DNA of 32,816 nt from positions 1-32,816 of the forward strand of contig JAICSK010000009.1 of the NCBI GenBank assembly GCA_025936915.1, in the 5' to 3' direction. The position numbers and the translations under genes are program-made. Of the stretch, positions 7,739 through 14,612 are shown in pieces. The notes under the pieces are model-generated. The model saw only the letters and a program-made list of their open reading frames with translations. It made no database searches and was not told where the DNA came from. The DNA is from Nocardioides sp. GTDB lineage: Bacteria > Actinomycetota > Actinomycetes > Propionibacteriales > Nocardioidaceae. The first letter of the stretch is position 1; each line of letters opens with the position of its first letter.

Positions 7739-8803
7739 ATTGAGCCCCGTCGGGGGGTGACCACCCAGATCTTCGGGGAGGGCGAGTCCATGGGTCCGGT
7801 GCCACCGACCGCGCGAGCCGCGCTCGTGCGGGACGCCGCGGCGTACGGCGTCGAGGTGACCCGGACCCGGCTGTCGGGGTACCTCGACACGGTCGAGCGG
7901 GCCGGCTGCACCCAGAACCTCGCGTCCCTGATCGGGGCCGAGACGTTGCGCATCCACGGGGTCGGGTACGACGACCGCCCGGCCACCGACGCCGAGCTCG
8001 ACACGATGCGGGAGCTGGTCGCCGAGGAGATGGCCGACGGCGCCCTGGGTATCGGGTCGTCGCTGATATACGCCCCGGGCAGCTACGCGGGAACCGAGGA
8101 GCTGGTGGCGCTGTGCGAGGTCGCGGCGACCTACGGCGGCACCTACGCCTCGCACGTGCGCGACGAGGGCGCCGGGCTGCTCGGCGCGATCGACGAGCTG
8201 CTCGAGATCGTGCGCCGGTCGGGCGTGACCGGCGAGATGTGGCACCTCAAGGCAGCCGGCCAGCCGCAGTGGCCGCTGATGGAGCACGCCCTGGCGAAGC
8301 TGCAGACGGCCCGCGACGACGGCGTACCCATCGGCGCCGACGTCGACCCCTACACCCGCAGCGTACCGGACTCGCCTCGACCGTCCCTCCGCGATGGCAC
8401 GAGGGAGGGGCCGACGCGCTCTACGGACCGATTGGCCGATCGCGACAGCGTCTTCACGGCGTTCCACTCCATGAGCGAGGACAACCTGCGGCAGGAGCTC
8501 ACGGTGCCGTGGGTGGGCGTCTGCTCCGACGCGGCATCCATCGCACCCGTCGGCCGCAGTCTCGACTCCCCCACGCATCCGCGCGCGTACGGCTCGTTCG
8601 CGCGGGTGCTCGGCCACTACACCCGTGACCTCGGGGTGCTGACCCTGCCCGACGCCGTACGCCGGATGACCTCGCTGCCGGCCTCGACGTTCGGACTCAC
8701 CGACCGCGGGGTCCTCGAGCCGGGGTACGCCGCCGACCTCGTCGTCCTCGACCCGGACGTCGTCGCCGACCGCGCGACGTTCGCCGACCCCCGACGTTCC
8801 TGA
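7739..8803 (+). pseudogene. N-acyl-D-amino-acid deacylase (D-aminoacylase), decayed
   Basis: Clear D-aminoacylase sequence (amidohydrolase superfamily, normally about 500-550 residues) with multiple lesions. Homology begins abruptly at GVTTQIFGEGESMGP (about 7754). Some 90-100 N-terminal residues, including the H-x-H metal site, are absent and no start codon fits. After ADVDPYT (about 8355) the frame breaks. The expected continuation TGLASTVPPRWHEGGADAL appears in another frame (about 8366-8422), consistent with a 1-base loss near 8362. Roughly 70-90 residues are then missing, and the original frame resumes at DRDSVFTAFHSMSEDNLRQE. It carries on through PWVGVCSDAAS and GVLEPGYAADLVVLDPD, then stops early after ATFADP. 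The pieces between the breaks are well conserved, so inactivation is probably recent. Confidence 0.85.
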
Positions 8804-8842
8804 CCCGAACCGGGCGTGACCGCCACCCACGAGAGCGCGGCG

Positions 8843-8872
8843 GGGCGGCCCCCACGTGGGTGGGAGCCGCCC
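8843..8872. terminator. Hairpin between the D-aminoacylase remnant and the small Arg-rich gene
   Basis: GGGCGGC (8843-8849) pairs with GCCGCCC (8866-8872), with an inner CCCAC/GTGGG palindrome (8851-8860). It sits between two 3' ends that face each other and could stop transcription in both directions. No T-run is present. Confidence 0.5.
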
Positions 8873-8893
8873 GTGTGGATGGTGTGCTACCGG

Positions 8894-9130
8894 TTACGTG
8901 ACGCGAGCGCGGGCGACGCGTGCCTGACGTTGCGCGAGGGCCGCCTGGCGGCTCAGGCGCTCGGCCCGGATCGAGGCCCTTGCCGCTCTGCGGCTCAGAC
9001 GACGAGCACGGACCAGGTGACGTCCCGTCCGCCGGCGCTCCGCCGCGGCGAGACGGTCGGCGATCAGGGCATGGGCGAAGCTGTCGAGCTGTGAGTTCAA
9101 ACGTTTCCTCTCGTCGGATGGGTGGGTCAC
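8894..9130 (-). CDS. Small Arg/Ala-rich helical protein, unknown function
   Basis: A 78-residue ORF beginning with GTG, VTHPSDERKRLNSQLDSF, followed by a long amphipathic region rich in Arg and Ala (HLVRARRLSRRAARASIRAE). The predicted pI is very high and it is probably one long helix; it could bind nucleic acid or another acidic partner. I do not recognise a named family. Support for coding comes from the SD-like GAGG 5 nt before the GTG, a plausible N-terminus and the flanking hairpins. The RBS and start codon lie inside a perfect hairpin (9129-9148), which may limit translation. Shadow frames in this region are also open, so confidence is moderate. Confidence 0.5.
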   Translation of the reverse strand: MTHPSDERKRLNSQLDSFAHALIADRLAAAERRRTGRHLVRARRLSRRAARASIRAERLSRQAALAQRQARVARARVT

Positions 9131-9173
9131 GGCTGCCTCGGCAGCCGTCGTGAGGGCACGCCGGAGCGTGCCC
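9129..9173 (-). promoter_or_regulatory. Two tandem perfect hairpins in the leader of the Arg-rich gene
   Basis: Stem 1: ACGGCTGCC (9129-9137) and GGCAGCCGT (9140-9148) with a 2-nt loop. Read on the minus strand, it contains the GAGG ribosome-binding site in the loop and overlaps the GTG start. Stem 2: GGGCACGC (9154-9161) and GCGTGCCC (9166-9173) with a 4-nt loop. Together they could form a translation-blocking leader or an attenuator. A transcription terminator is a less likely alternative. Confidence 0.5.
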
Positions 9174-9254
9174 CACGTCGAGGAGGGCGGATCGGCTACG
9201 GCGATACCTGCCCCGGGCGAGGGTCAGTTCTCGCGATGGCGACGGCGAAGGGAT

Positions 9255-9283
9255 TTGAGTTCTGAATCGATATCTGATATACT
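9255..9283 (+). promoter_or_regulatory. Near-consensus sigma-70 type promoter in an AT-rich island
   Basis: TTGAGT (9255-9260), a 17-nt spacer and TATACT (9278-9283) match four of six and five of six consensus bases at ideal spacing. This is rare in DNA this GC-rich. It points to the HAD gene, giving a leader of about 140 nt. The surrounding 9240-9345 is unusually AT-rich and repeats GATAT several times. The 300-bp gap 9131-9430 holds this promoter, the hairpins and a second possible promoter next to the HAD start, but no gene I can support. Confidence 0.6.
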
Positions 9284-9395
9284 GGGCAAAGCGAGTTGCT
9301 ATTCCACTCGGATATCACTCTCGAATGCTACCGATATTCGATTCTCCCGTCCACGATGTCCGGCGAATCTCCGCGACGATTTCCACCGCCACGAT

Positions 9396-9420
9396 GAATC
9401 CATCCGGCGCGGGCGGGTAC
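9396..9420 (+). promoter_or_regulatory. Possible SigB/SigF-type promoter before the HAD gene
   Basis: GAAT (9396-9399), 15 nt, then GGGTAC (9415-9420) fits the GNNT-N14-16-GGGTAY pattern described for Streptomyces sigma-B targets. GGGTAC ends 10 nt before the ATG, so a transcript from here would be nearly leaderless; the gene has no good Shine-Dalgarno. GNNT is a loose motif and chance matches are expected. Confidence 0.4.
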
Positions 9421-9430
9421 CCCAAACGGC

Positions 9431-10141
9431 ATGACGTCGTTCCCGCTCCGCGTCGACACCGTCGTGCTCGACGTCGACGGCACCCTGGTCGACTCCAACT
9501 ATCACCACACGATGGCCTGGTGGCAGTCGTTCCACGAGCAGGGGCGTTCCGTGCCCGCCTGGCGGATCCACCGGGCGATCGGGATGGGTGGCGACCGGCT
9601 GGTGGCCGCGGTCGCCGACGAGCAGACCGAGCACGAGGTCGGCGACGACGTGCGAGCGGGCTGGGAGCGGCACTACGACGAGCGCCTGGACGACATCCTC
9701 CCGCTGCCGGGAGCGCGCGAGCTCCTGGCCGCCCTCGACACCCGGGGCTTCCGCGTCGCCCTCGCCAGCTCCGGCATCCCGCGGCACACCGCGCACGCGC
9801 AGGAGGTGCTGCGGGCCGGCGGCCGGGTCGATACGACGACCACCAGCGAGGACGCCTCCGAGTCGAAGCCCCATCCCGAGCTGCTCGAGGTCGCGCTGGA
9901 CCGGGTCGACGCCACCCACGCCGTCCTGGTCGGCGACTCCGTCTGGGACGTGCGGTCCGGATGCAGGGCCGGGCTCCCCGTGGTGGCCCTCCTCTGCGGC
10001 GGGTTCGGGCGGGCCGAGCTCGAGGACGAGGGCGCGATGACGGTGCTCGAGGATCTCACGGAGCTGCGTACGAAGCTCGACGACCTCGTCGAGTGGAACA
10101 GCACCCCGAGGGGTGTCCCGGGCGCGGCGCCGGCGGGCTAG
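9431..10141 (+). CDS. HAD superfamily hydrolase (beta-phosphoglucomutase/phosphatase-like)
   Basis: A 236-residue haloacid dehalogenase-type phosphatase. The nucleophile motif VVLDVDGTLVDS is at residues 11-22 (D14 attacks phosphate, D16 is acid/base). Motif II is VALASSG (about 109), motif III lysine is in ESKPHPELL (about 147) and motif IV is VLVGDSVWD (about 165). A helical cap sits between motifs I and II, as in subclass IA enzymes acting on sugar phosphates or phosphoglycolate; the actual substrate is unknown. The C-terminal 15 residues are Pro/Gly-rich and probably disordered. The ATG at 9431 is preceded by two possible promoters. A sigma factor gene follows 120 bp downstream on the same strand. 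Confidence 0.9.
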   Translation: MTSFPLRVDTVVLDVDGTLVDSNYHHTMAWWQSFHEQGRSVPAWRIHRAIGMGGDRLVAAVADEQTEHEVGDDVRAGWERHYDERLDDILPLPGARELLAALDTRGFRVALASSGIPRHTAHAQEVLRAGGRVDTTTTSEDASESKPHPELLEVALDRVDATHAVLVGDSVWDVRSGCRAGLPVVALLCGGFGRAELEDEGAMTVLEDLTELRTKLDDLVEWNSTPRGVPGAAPAG

Positions 10142-10261
10142 CCTGTCACCAGGCGCGCATCTGCGCCCGCGGTGTTCGGGCCCCCGCGCTGAAGCCAACG
10201 GCGAACCCCGGTTCAGTCTGCTGGAGACCACGGCAGTCCTTCCCGACTCGAGAGGACGGAC

Positions 10262-11134
10262 GTGGCCGTCGCTGCCCCACCCCGGACCCGCGCTCGTGAG
10301 CGAGCGGACCGGGCCGAACGCACGCAGGACGTGCTCGACCGGATGGAGCGGGCCGGCGTCCGGGCCAAGGACCGGCTCGTCGACGAGCTGATCGACGTCA
10401 ACATGCCGGTCGCGGAGTCCATCGCCGCGCGCTACCGCCGCCGCGGGATCGCTGACGAGGACCTCCGCCAGGTGGCCTACCTCGCGCTCGTCCGGGTCGC
10501 GCACAGCTTCGACCCGACGCGCGGGCACGACTTCCTGTCTTACGCCGTGCCCTCGATCCGGGGCGAGGTACGCCGCTACTTCCGCGACCAGGGGTGGATG
10601 GTGCGCCCGCCCCGTGGGATCCAGGAGATGCAGGCCCGCATCGCCGCCGTCGAGTCCGACCTGTCCACCCGCCTCGGACATCCGCCGTGCGCCGACGAGA
10701 TCGCCCAGGAGTTGGGCGAGCCGGTCAGCGACGTCCTGGAGGCGATGGCGGCCAACGGCTGCTTCACGCCGACGTCGCTCGACCAGGCCACCCCGTCCGA
10801 GACGTCGTCGATCCTCGACCAGCTCGGCGAGGAGGAGGCGGGTCTGGACGCCGCAGAGGCGCGGGTCCTGCTGACTCCCCTCGTACGGCGGCTGAGCGAG
10901 CGTGATCGCAAGATCCTGGAGATGCGCTTCTTCGCGCAGTGCACGCAGCAGGAGATCGCGGACGAGATCGGTGTCACCCAGATGCAGGTGTCACGACTGC
11001 TGAGCGGGCTCCTCCTTCGGCTCCGGGCCGATCTCGAGGCTGCCGACGTACCGCCTGGGGAGGACCCTCGGGCGGAGAGGGTCATCGGGGGGCCGATGAC
11101 CGGCTCGGATGGACCTCCACCCGACCAGGCGTGA
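10262..11134 (+). CDS. SigB/SigF/SigG-type alternative RNA polymerase sigma factor
   Basis: A 290-residue sigma-70 family group 3 factor that directs RNA polymerase to stress or developmental promoters. Region 2 covers about residues 38-108 and includes DLRQVAYLALVRVAHSFDPT and FLSYAVPSIRGEVRRYFRD, the -10 recognition part. Region 3 runs from about 110 to 165 (VRPPRGIQEMQARIAAVE). Region 4 runs from about 200 to 258 with the helix-turn-helix TQQEIADEIGVTQMQVSRLL. The GTG start at 10262 has GAGAGGA 5 nt upstream. The C-terminal 30 residues are an unstructured Pro/Gly tail. No RsbW-type anti-sigma or anti-anti-sigma gene is adjacent, so control must come from elsewhere. The next gene is a GAF-ANTAR protein. 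GGGTAC-type -10 sequences, the kind this class recognises, occur before several genes in the window. Confidence 0.92.
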   Translation: MAVAAPPRTRARERADRAERTQDVLDRMERAGVRAKDRLVDELIDVNMPVAESIAARYRRRGIADEDLRQVAYLALVRVAHSFDPTRGHDFLSYAVPSIRGEVRRYFRDQGWMVRPPRGIQEMQARIAAVESDLSTRLGHPPCADEIAQELGEPVSDVLEAMAANGCFTPTSLDQATPSETSSILDQLGEEEAGLDAAEARVLLTPLVRRLSERDRKILEMRFFAQCTQQEIADEIGVTQMQVSRLLSGLLLRLRADLEAADVPPGEDPRAERVIGGPMTGSDGPPPDQA

Positions 11135-11289
11135 CAACCCACCCTTGAGTGTGAATCGCGGATGGGGCGGGCCGCGACACGATGGACCGGACGACGTCGG
11201 GACCCGTGCCGAAACCGCATCATGAGCGCAGCGACCGAGCTCGAGAACGCGGGCATCCCGGGTCGCAGCTCGGTCGATGCCTGGGAGCA

Positions 11290-12111
11290 ATGGACTACGA
11301 CTTCAACCGACTCCTGGCCGATGCGGCCCGGGAGCTGGCGCCCCAGCCGTCGGTGGTCACCACGTTGGAGCGCCTCGTCGCCCTGTGCACCGAGTCCGTG
11401 GCCGGTTGTGACCACGCGGCGATCACGGTCGCGGAGAACGGCGACATCCGCACCCTCGCGGCGACGGACCCATCGCTCCTCACCTTGGATCTGCTCCAGG
11501 TCGAGCTCGGCGAGGGTCCGTGCTTGGAGGCGCTCACCAAGAACGAAGCCGTGGTCTGCCAGGACCTGCGACACGACCAGCGGTGGCCGGCGTGGAGCGC
11601 TCGCGCGGTCGCTGACGCCGACCTGCGATCGTTGATGAGCTTCTGCCTGTTCTCCAGTGGCGGGTCGGCGGGAACGTTGATCCTCTACTCGCGCTCCGAC
11701 ACCGGCTTCGACCACGACGACCTGCTCGAGGCGCAGGTGATGGCGGCCCACGCCTCGGTGGCGCTCGCCACGCAGTTCAAGGAGCAACAGCTGCACCAGG
11801 CGCTGGAGACGCGCACCGTCATCGGCCAGGCGACGGGGATCCTGATCGAGCGGTTCGGCCTGACTGCCGACCAGGCGTTCGCGGTGATGCGCCGCGTCTC
11901 CCAGCACCACAACATCAAGCTGCACGTCCTCGCCGAGCACCTCGTCGAGACCGGTGTCCTGCTCGACCCGGGCAGCAGGGACGATCCGGCGGCTGGGAGA
12001 GGCGAAGGAGAAGGGGGGAGCGCGCAGGAACGGTACGGCGGACACGACGGGCACCGGCTGGACGGCGCCACCTTGAGACCGGCCGAGACGGACGATCCCG
12101 CCCCGGCCTGA
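11290..12111 (+). CDS. GAF and ANTAR domain protein (RNA-binding transcription antiterminator)
   Basis: A 273-residue protein with an N-terminal GAF sensor domain (about residues 15-162) and a C-terminal ANTAR domain (about 168-222; TRVIGQATGILIERF-like helix, here TRTVIGQATGILIERFGLT). ANTAR domains bind paired RNA hairpins and prevent transcription termination; GAF domains sense small ligands or redox state. After ANTAR there is a 50-residue Gly/Asp/Glu-rich tail not found in typical members. ATG 11290 is the likely start although its purine-rich GGGAG is unusually close; the frame extends upstream to about 11182 but looks non-coding. It follows the sigma factor gene by 155 bp and may be co-transcribed. 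No hexaloop hairpin pair was found nearby, so the RNA target is unknown. Confidence 0.87.
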   Translation: MDYDFNRLLADAARELAPQPSVVTTLERLVALCTESVAGCDHAAITVAENGDIRTLAATDPSLLTLDLLQVELGEGPCLEALTKNEAVVCQDLRHDQRWPAWSARAVADADLRSLMSFCLFSSGGSAGTLILYSRSDTGFDHDDLLEAQVMAAHASVALATQFKEQQLHQALETRTVIGQATGILIERFGLTADQAFAVMRRVSQHHNIKLHVLAEHLVETGVLLDPGSRDDPAAGRGEGEGGSAQERYGGHDGHRLDGATLRPAETDDPAPA

Positions 12112-12129
12112 GGATCACCGCAGGCCGGG
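12102..12129. terminator. Bidirectional terminator between the GAF-ANTAR and LLM genes
   Basis: CCCGGCCTG (12102-12110) and CAGGCCGGG (12121-12129) are exact reverse complements around a 10-nt loop. The left arm overlaps the GAF-ANTAR stop codon and the right arm ends 4 nt before the LLM stop, in a 21-nt convergent gap. Confidence 0.6.
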
Positions 12130-12132
12130 CGG

Positions 12133-13077
12133 TCACACCTTCGGCAGAACCTCCGCCGCGTAGAAGGCGATCATCTCCCGGTAGTGGGGTCCCATGTTGG
12201 CGACGTACAGCTCGTCGTACCCGGCGTCGGCGTAGGAGCGGATCTGTTCCAGGTGCGGCTCGGGATCGGGGCCGGCGACCACGGAGTCACGGGTCGCCTC
12301 CAGGGTGACCAGGCTGCTGGCCTGCTCGAAGTGTTCCGGCGTGGGCAGCACCTGGGCGAGCTCCCCCGGGAGACCGGCGTTCGCCCAGAGCCGCCTGGCG
12401 TGCTGCCAGCCCTCCTCGGCGGTCGGCGCGTAGGCGACCTTGGCGCCGGCGTGAGCCGGCTTACCGCCCGAGCCCTGCTTGAAGCGGCGCACCAGGTCTG
12501 GCTCGGGCGCGGTGTTGACGTAGCCGTCGCCGATCCTGGCCGCCACGTCGGCTGCCTTGGGCCCGAACCCCGAGACGAAGATCTCCGGGGGCGGGTCGGG
12601 GAGGGTGTAGATCCGGGCATGGTCGACCCGATAGTGCGCGCCCTCCCAGGAGACGACCTCACCGGTCCACAGCTCTCGGATCAACGCCACGGCCTCCTCG
12701 AGCATCTCCAGGCGACGGTCCGCCGTCGGCCACGGATCGCCGAGGATGTGCTCGTTCAGGGCCTCGCCGCTGCCGACCCCGAGGGTGAACCGGCCGTCGA
12801 GCAGGACGCCCGCGGTAGCGGCCGCCTGGGCGACGACGGCGGGATGGAGACGGACGGTGGGGCAGGTCACCGCCGTGGTCACCGGAAGCGAGCACACCTG
12901 GCTGATCGCGCCGATCACCGCCCAGACGAACGGGCTGTTCCCCTGCTCGTCGTTCCACGGATGGAAGTGGTCGCTGATCCAGAGCGCGTGGAAACCCGCC
13001 TCCTCCGCCGCTCGGGCCTGCTCCAGCAGCTCCGCGGGCGCGTACTCCTCGGTGGACAGGAAGTAGCCGATCCTCAT
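12133..13077 (-). CDS. LLM-class F420-dependent oxidoreductase
   Basis: A 314-residue luciferase-like TIM-barrel protein. It opens MRIGYFLSTEEYAPAELLEQ and has WISDHFHPWNDEQGNSPFVW at about residues 33-52. GRFTLGVGSGEALNEHILG lies at about 100-118 and EIFVSGFGPKAADVAARIGDG at about 168-188. These are characteristic of the F420-dependent glucose-6-phosphate dehydrogenase-like subgroup (TIGR03557 type), which moves hydride to or from cofactor F420. The physiological substrate is unknown. ATG 13077 is chosen from homology. There is no Shine-Dalgarno there, but GGGTAC ends 9 nt upstream, which fits a leaderless transcript. An ATG at 13110 in the same frame is an alternative. Confidence 0.88.
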   Translation of the reverse strand: MRIGYFLSTEEYAPAELLEQARAAEEAGFHALWISDHFHPWNDEQGNSPFVWAVIGAISQVCSLPVTTAVTCPTVRLHPAVVAQAAATAGVLLDGRFTLGVGSGEALNEHILGDPWPTADRRLEMLEEAVALIRELWTGEVVSWEGAHYRVDHARIYTLPDPPPEIFVSGFGPKAADVAARIGDGYVNTAPEPDLVRRFKQGSGGKPAHAGAKVAYAPTAEEGWQHARRLWANAGLPGELAQVLPTPEHFEQASSLVTLEATRDSVVAGPDPEPHLEQIRSYADAGYDELYVANMGPHYREMIAFYAAEVLPKV

Positions 13078-13086
13078 GGGAGCGAG

Positions 13087-13092
13087 GTACCC
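13087..13092 (-). promoter_or_regulatory. GGGTAC -10-like element before the F420-type oxidoreductase
   Basis: On the minus strand GGGTAC ends exactly 9 nt before ATG 13077. The same layout is seen before the HAD gene (10 nt) and the tiny membrane ORF at 29865 (9 nt). No GNNT or GTTT box lies 14-16 nt upstream here, so the match is to the -10 hexamer only. Confidence 0.35.
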
Positions 13093-13146
13093 CGCCGGCC
13101 GCGCCGACATGTGCCGCTGACTTCTTCCAGGGGGCGGACACCTCGG

Positions 13147-13172
13147 GTTGTACGACGCGACCGCCTGGGTAC
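13147..13172 (+). promoter_or_regulatory. Candidate SigB/SigF-type promoter for the DUF7218/DUF1206 pair
   Basis: GTTG (13147-13150), 16 nt, then GGGTAC (13167-13172). Actinobacterial SigF/SigB promoters are described as GTTT-N15-17-GGGTA. A start about 7 nt further on would leave a leader of roughly 43 nt before the GTG at 13222. Confidence 0.5.
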
Positions 13173-13221
13173 GGAGAGGGCGTCAGAGCGTCACACCCGC
13201 CGTCCGAAGGGGGTCAGCGAA

Positions 13222-13446
13222 GTGCCGAGCAAGTCCGCGAACGTCAAGAACGAGAAGCAGTACGAGGCCCTCAAGGACAAGGGCATGTCGAAGGAGCGGG
13301 CCGCCAAGATCGCCAACAGCCCCGGCGCCTCCCATCGCGGAGGCAAGCAGAGCGGCAAGGGCGGTGACAGCTCGCAGGGGGGCACCACCGCGCAGAAGAA
13401 GAAGGCCGGGAGCAAGGGCGGCAAGGCCGCCGCGAAGAAGAGCTGA
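13222..13446 (+). CDS. Small Lys-rich protein, DUF7218-like
   Basis: A 74-residue basic protein. The N-terminal half, VKNEKQYEALKDKGMSKERA followed by AKIANSPGASHRGGKQSG, is strongly conserved in short actinobacterial and proteobacterial proteins (DUF7218, from memory). The second half is a Gly/Ser/Lys tail ending KKAGSKGGKAAAKKS and is probably disordered and DNA- or polyanion-binding. The function is unknown. GTG 13222 is chosen because conservation begins right after it; GGGGG lies about 9 nt upstream. It is probably co-transcribed with the DUF1206-like gene 16 nt downstream. A SigB-type promoter candidate lies in front. Confidence 0.82.
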   Translation: MPSKSANVKNEKQYEALKDKGMSKERAAKIANSPGASHRGGKQSGKGGDSSQGGTTAQKKKAGSKGGKAAAKKS

Positions 13447-13462
13447 AGCGGCCCGGTCGCCG

Positions 13463-14281
13463 GTGGACGTCTCGGCTGGGGCGGTCGAGCGGTCGGTACG
13501 CCGGAGCACGGCCTTCGACCGGCTCGTCCGGTGGGGGCTGGTCGGCTACGGGCTGGTCCACCTCGGGGTCGGTGCGGTCGCCGTGTCGCTGGTCGTGGGC
13601 GGGGATCGGACCAGCAGCCAGGGAGCACTCGCTCACCTCGCGGCCGCGCCGTCCGGAGTGCCCGTCCTGGTCGCCCTCGCCGTCGGCTTCGCCGTGCTGG
13701 CCGTCTGGCAGGCGATCGCGGGCCTGGTGGGCTATCGGCACCTCGACGATCCACGACGCGCGGTGATGCGGTTGGGAGCCGGCTGTCGCGCACTCACCTA
13801 CGGCTACCTCGCCATCGCCCTCGTGCGCCTGCTCGTAGGTGGATCGGGAGGCTCCTCGCCACGGCAGACCTCGGCCGGCCTTCTGGCCGAGCCGTTCGGG
13901 CGCCTCCTCCTCGGCGCCGGTGGTCTGGTCGTGGCGGGCATCGGCGTCGGCCTCGTGGTGTTCGGCGTTCGGCGGGAGTTCCTCGACCAGCTCGACGCGG
14001 AGGCCCGCACCCGTGCCCGGCGGGTCCCGATCGTGGCGCTCGGGCAGGCGGGGTACGTCGCGAAGGGGCTGGCCTATCTGCTGATCGGCGCCCTGGTCTG
14101 CTGGGCGGCGGCGACCGACGATCCGCGCCGGGCCGGCGGCCTGGACCGCTCGCTGGAACGGTTGGTGCGGGTGCCGATGGGCGCGGTCGCGGTCGTCGCC
14201 ATCGGCATCGGGATCGCCTGCTTCGGCGGCTACCTCTTCGCCCGCGCGCGGCACTTCGCGCCCCGGACCCTGACCTCCTGA
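13463..14281 (+). CDS. DUF1206-like membrane protein
   Basis: A 272-residue membrane protein with six hydrophobic segments arranged as three repeats of a two-helix unit. The repeats start near residues 20 (DRLVRWGLVGYGLVHLGVGA), 105 (LGAGCRALTYGYLAIALVRL) and 190 (VPIVALGQAGYVAKGLAYLL). Each has the G-Y-x-x-x-G/A pattern of DUF1206. No enzymatic function is known for this family. The GTG start at 13463 follows the DUF7218-like gene by 16 nt, so the two form an operon. The stop lies only 13 bp from the stop of gvpK on the opposite strand, with no terminator between them, so read-through would give antisense RNA to the end of the gas vesicle operon. Confidence 0.8.
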   Translation: MDVSAGAVERSVRRSTAFDRLVRWGLVGYGLVHLGVGAVAVSLVVGGDRTSSQGALAHLAAAPSGVPVLVALAVGFAVLAVWQAIAGLVGYRHLDDPRRAVMRLGAGCRALTYGYLAIALVRLLVGGSGGSSPRQTSAGLLAEPFGRLLLGAGGLVVAGIGVGLVVFGVRREFLDQLDAEARTRARRVPIVALGQAGYVAKGLAYLLIGALVCWAAATDDPRRAGGLDRSLERLVRVPMGAVAVVAIGIGIACFGGYLFARARHFAPRTLTS

Positions 14282-14294
14282 GCGCGGCGGTCGA

Positions 14295-14612
14295 TCAGGA
14301 GCGCGACGGGTCGCCGAGCAGACTGCCCAGCGGCCCGAGATCGAGGTTGAGGTCCTCCTGGGTCAATCCGAACCGCTCTCGGAGGTCACGCATCGCCTCG
14401 GCCAGGTGCATCAGGCCCGAGCCCAGGGCCTCGATCTGGTCGTCGGTCAGGTCGCCGTCGTCCAGTCGGCGCAGGGCCTGCTTCTCCATCAGCTGACGGA
14501 CCAGCTCCACGATCGTGAGCACCAGCCGCATCAGGTCGCGCTGCAGGTGCTCCGGGTCGGTCTCGAGCCGCTCGGGCAGCCCGCGCACGCGCACCAGCGG
14601 ATCGTCGTTCAC
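14295..14612 (-). CDS. gvpK: Gas vesicle protein GvpK
   Basis: A 105-residue helical protein matching GvpK, an accessory protein needed for gas vesicle assembly. The core LQRDLMRLVLTIVELVRQLM continues into EKQALRRLDDGDLTDDQIEA and then LGSGLMHLAEAMRDLRERFG. This is the conserved GvpK pattern, including the M-E-x-Q-A-x-R-R element. The C-terminus LGPLGSLLGDPSRS is short. It starts at GTG 14612, which overlaps the gvpS stop in a GTGA arrangement with GAGGGGGA upstream, so translation is coupled. It is the last gene of the operon, 13 bp from the convergent DUF1206-like gene. Confidence 0.93.
   Translation of the reverse strand: MNDDPLVRVRGLPERLETDPEHLQRDLMRLVLTIVELVRQLMEKQALRRLDDGDLTDDQIEALGSGLMHLAEAMRDLRERFGLTQEDLNLDLGPLGSLLGDPSRS

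Noticed and set aside
7583-8803. The 406-codon frame through the D-aminoacylase region as an intact gene
   Set aside because: It stays open by chance through lesions: the N-terminus is missing, a core motif lies in another frame, and the C-terminus stops early.
9129-9173. Tandem hairpins as a binding site for the GAF-ANTAR protein
   Set aside because: ANTAR targets are paired hairpins with hexanucleotide loops carrying A at position 1 and G at position 4; these loops are 2 and 4 nt and do not fit.
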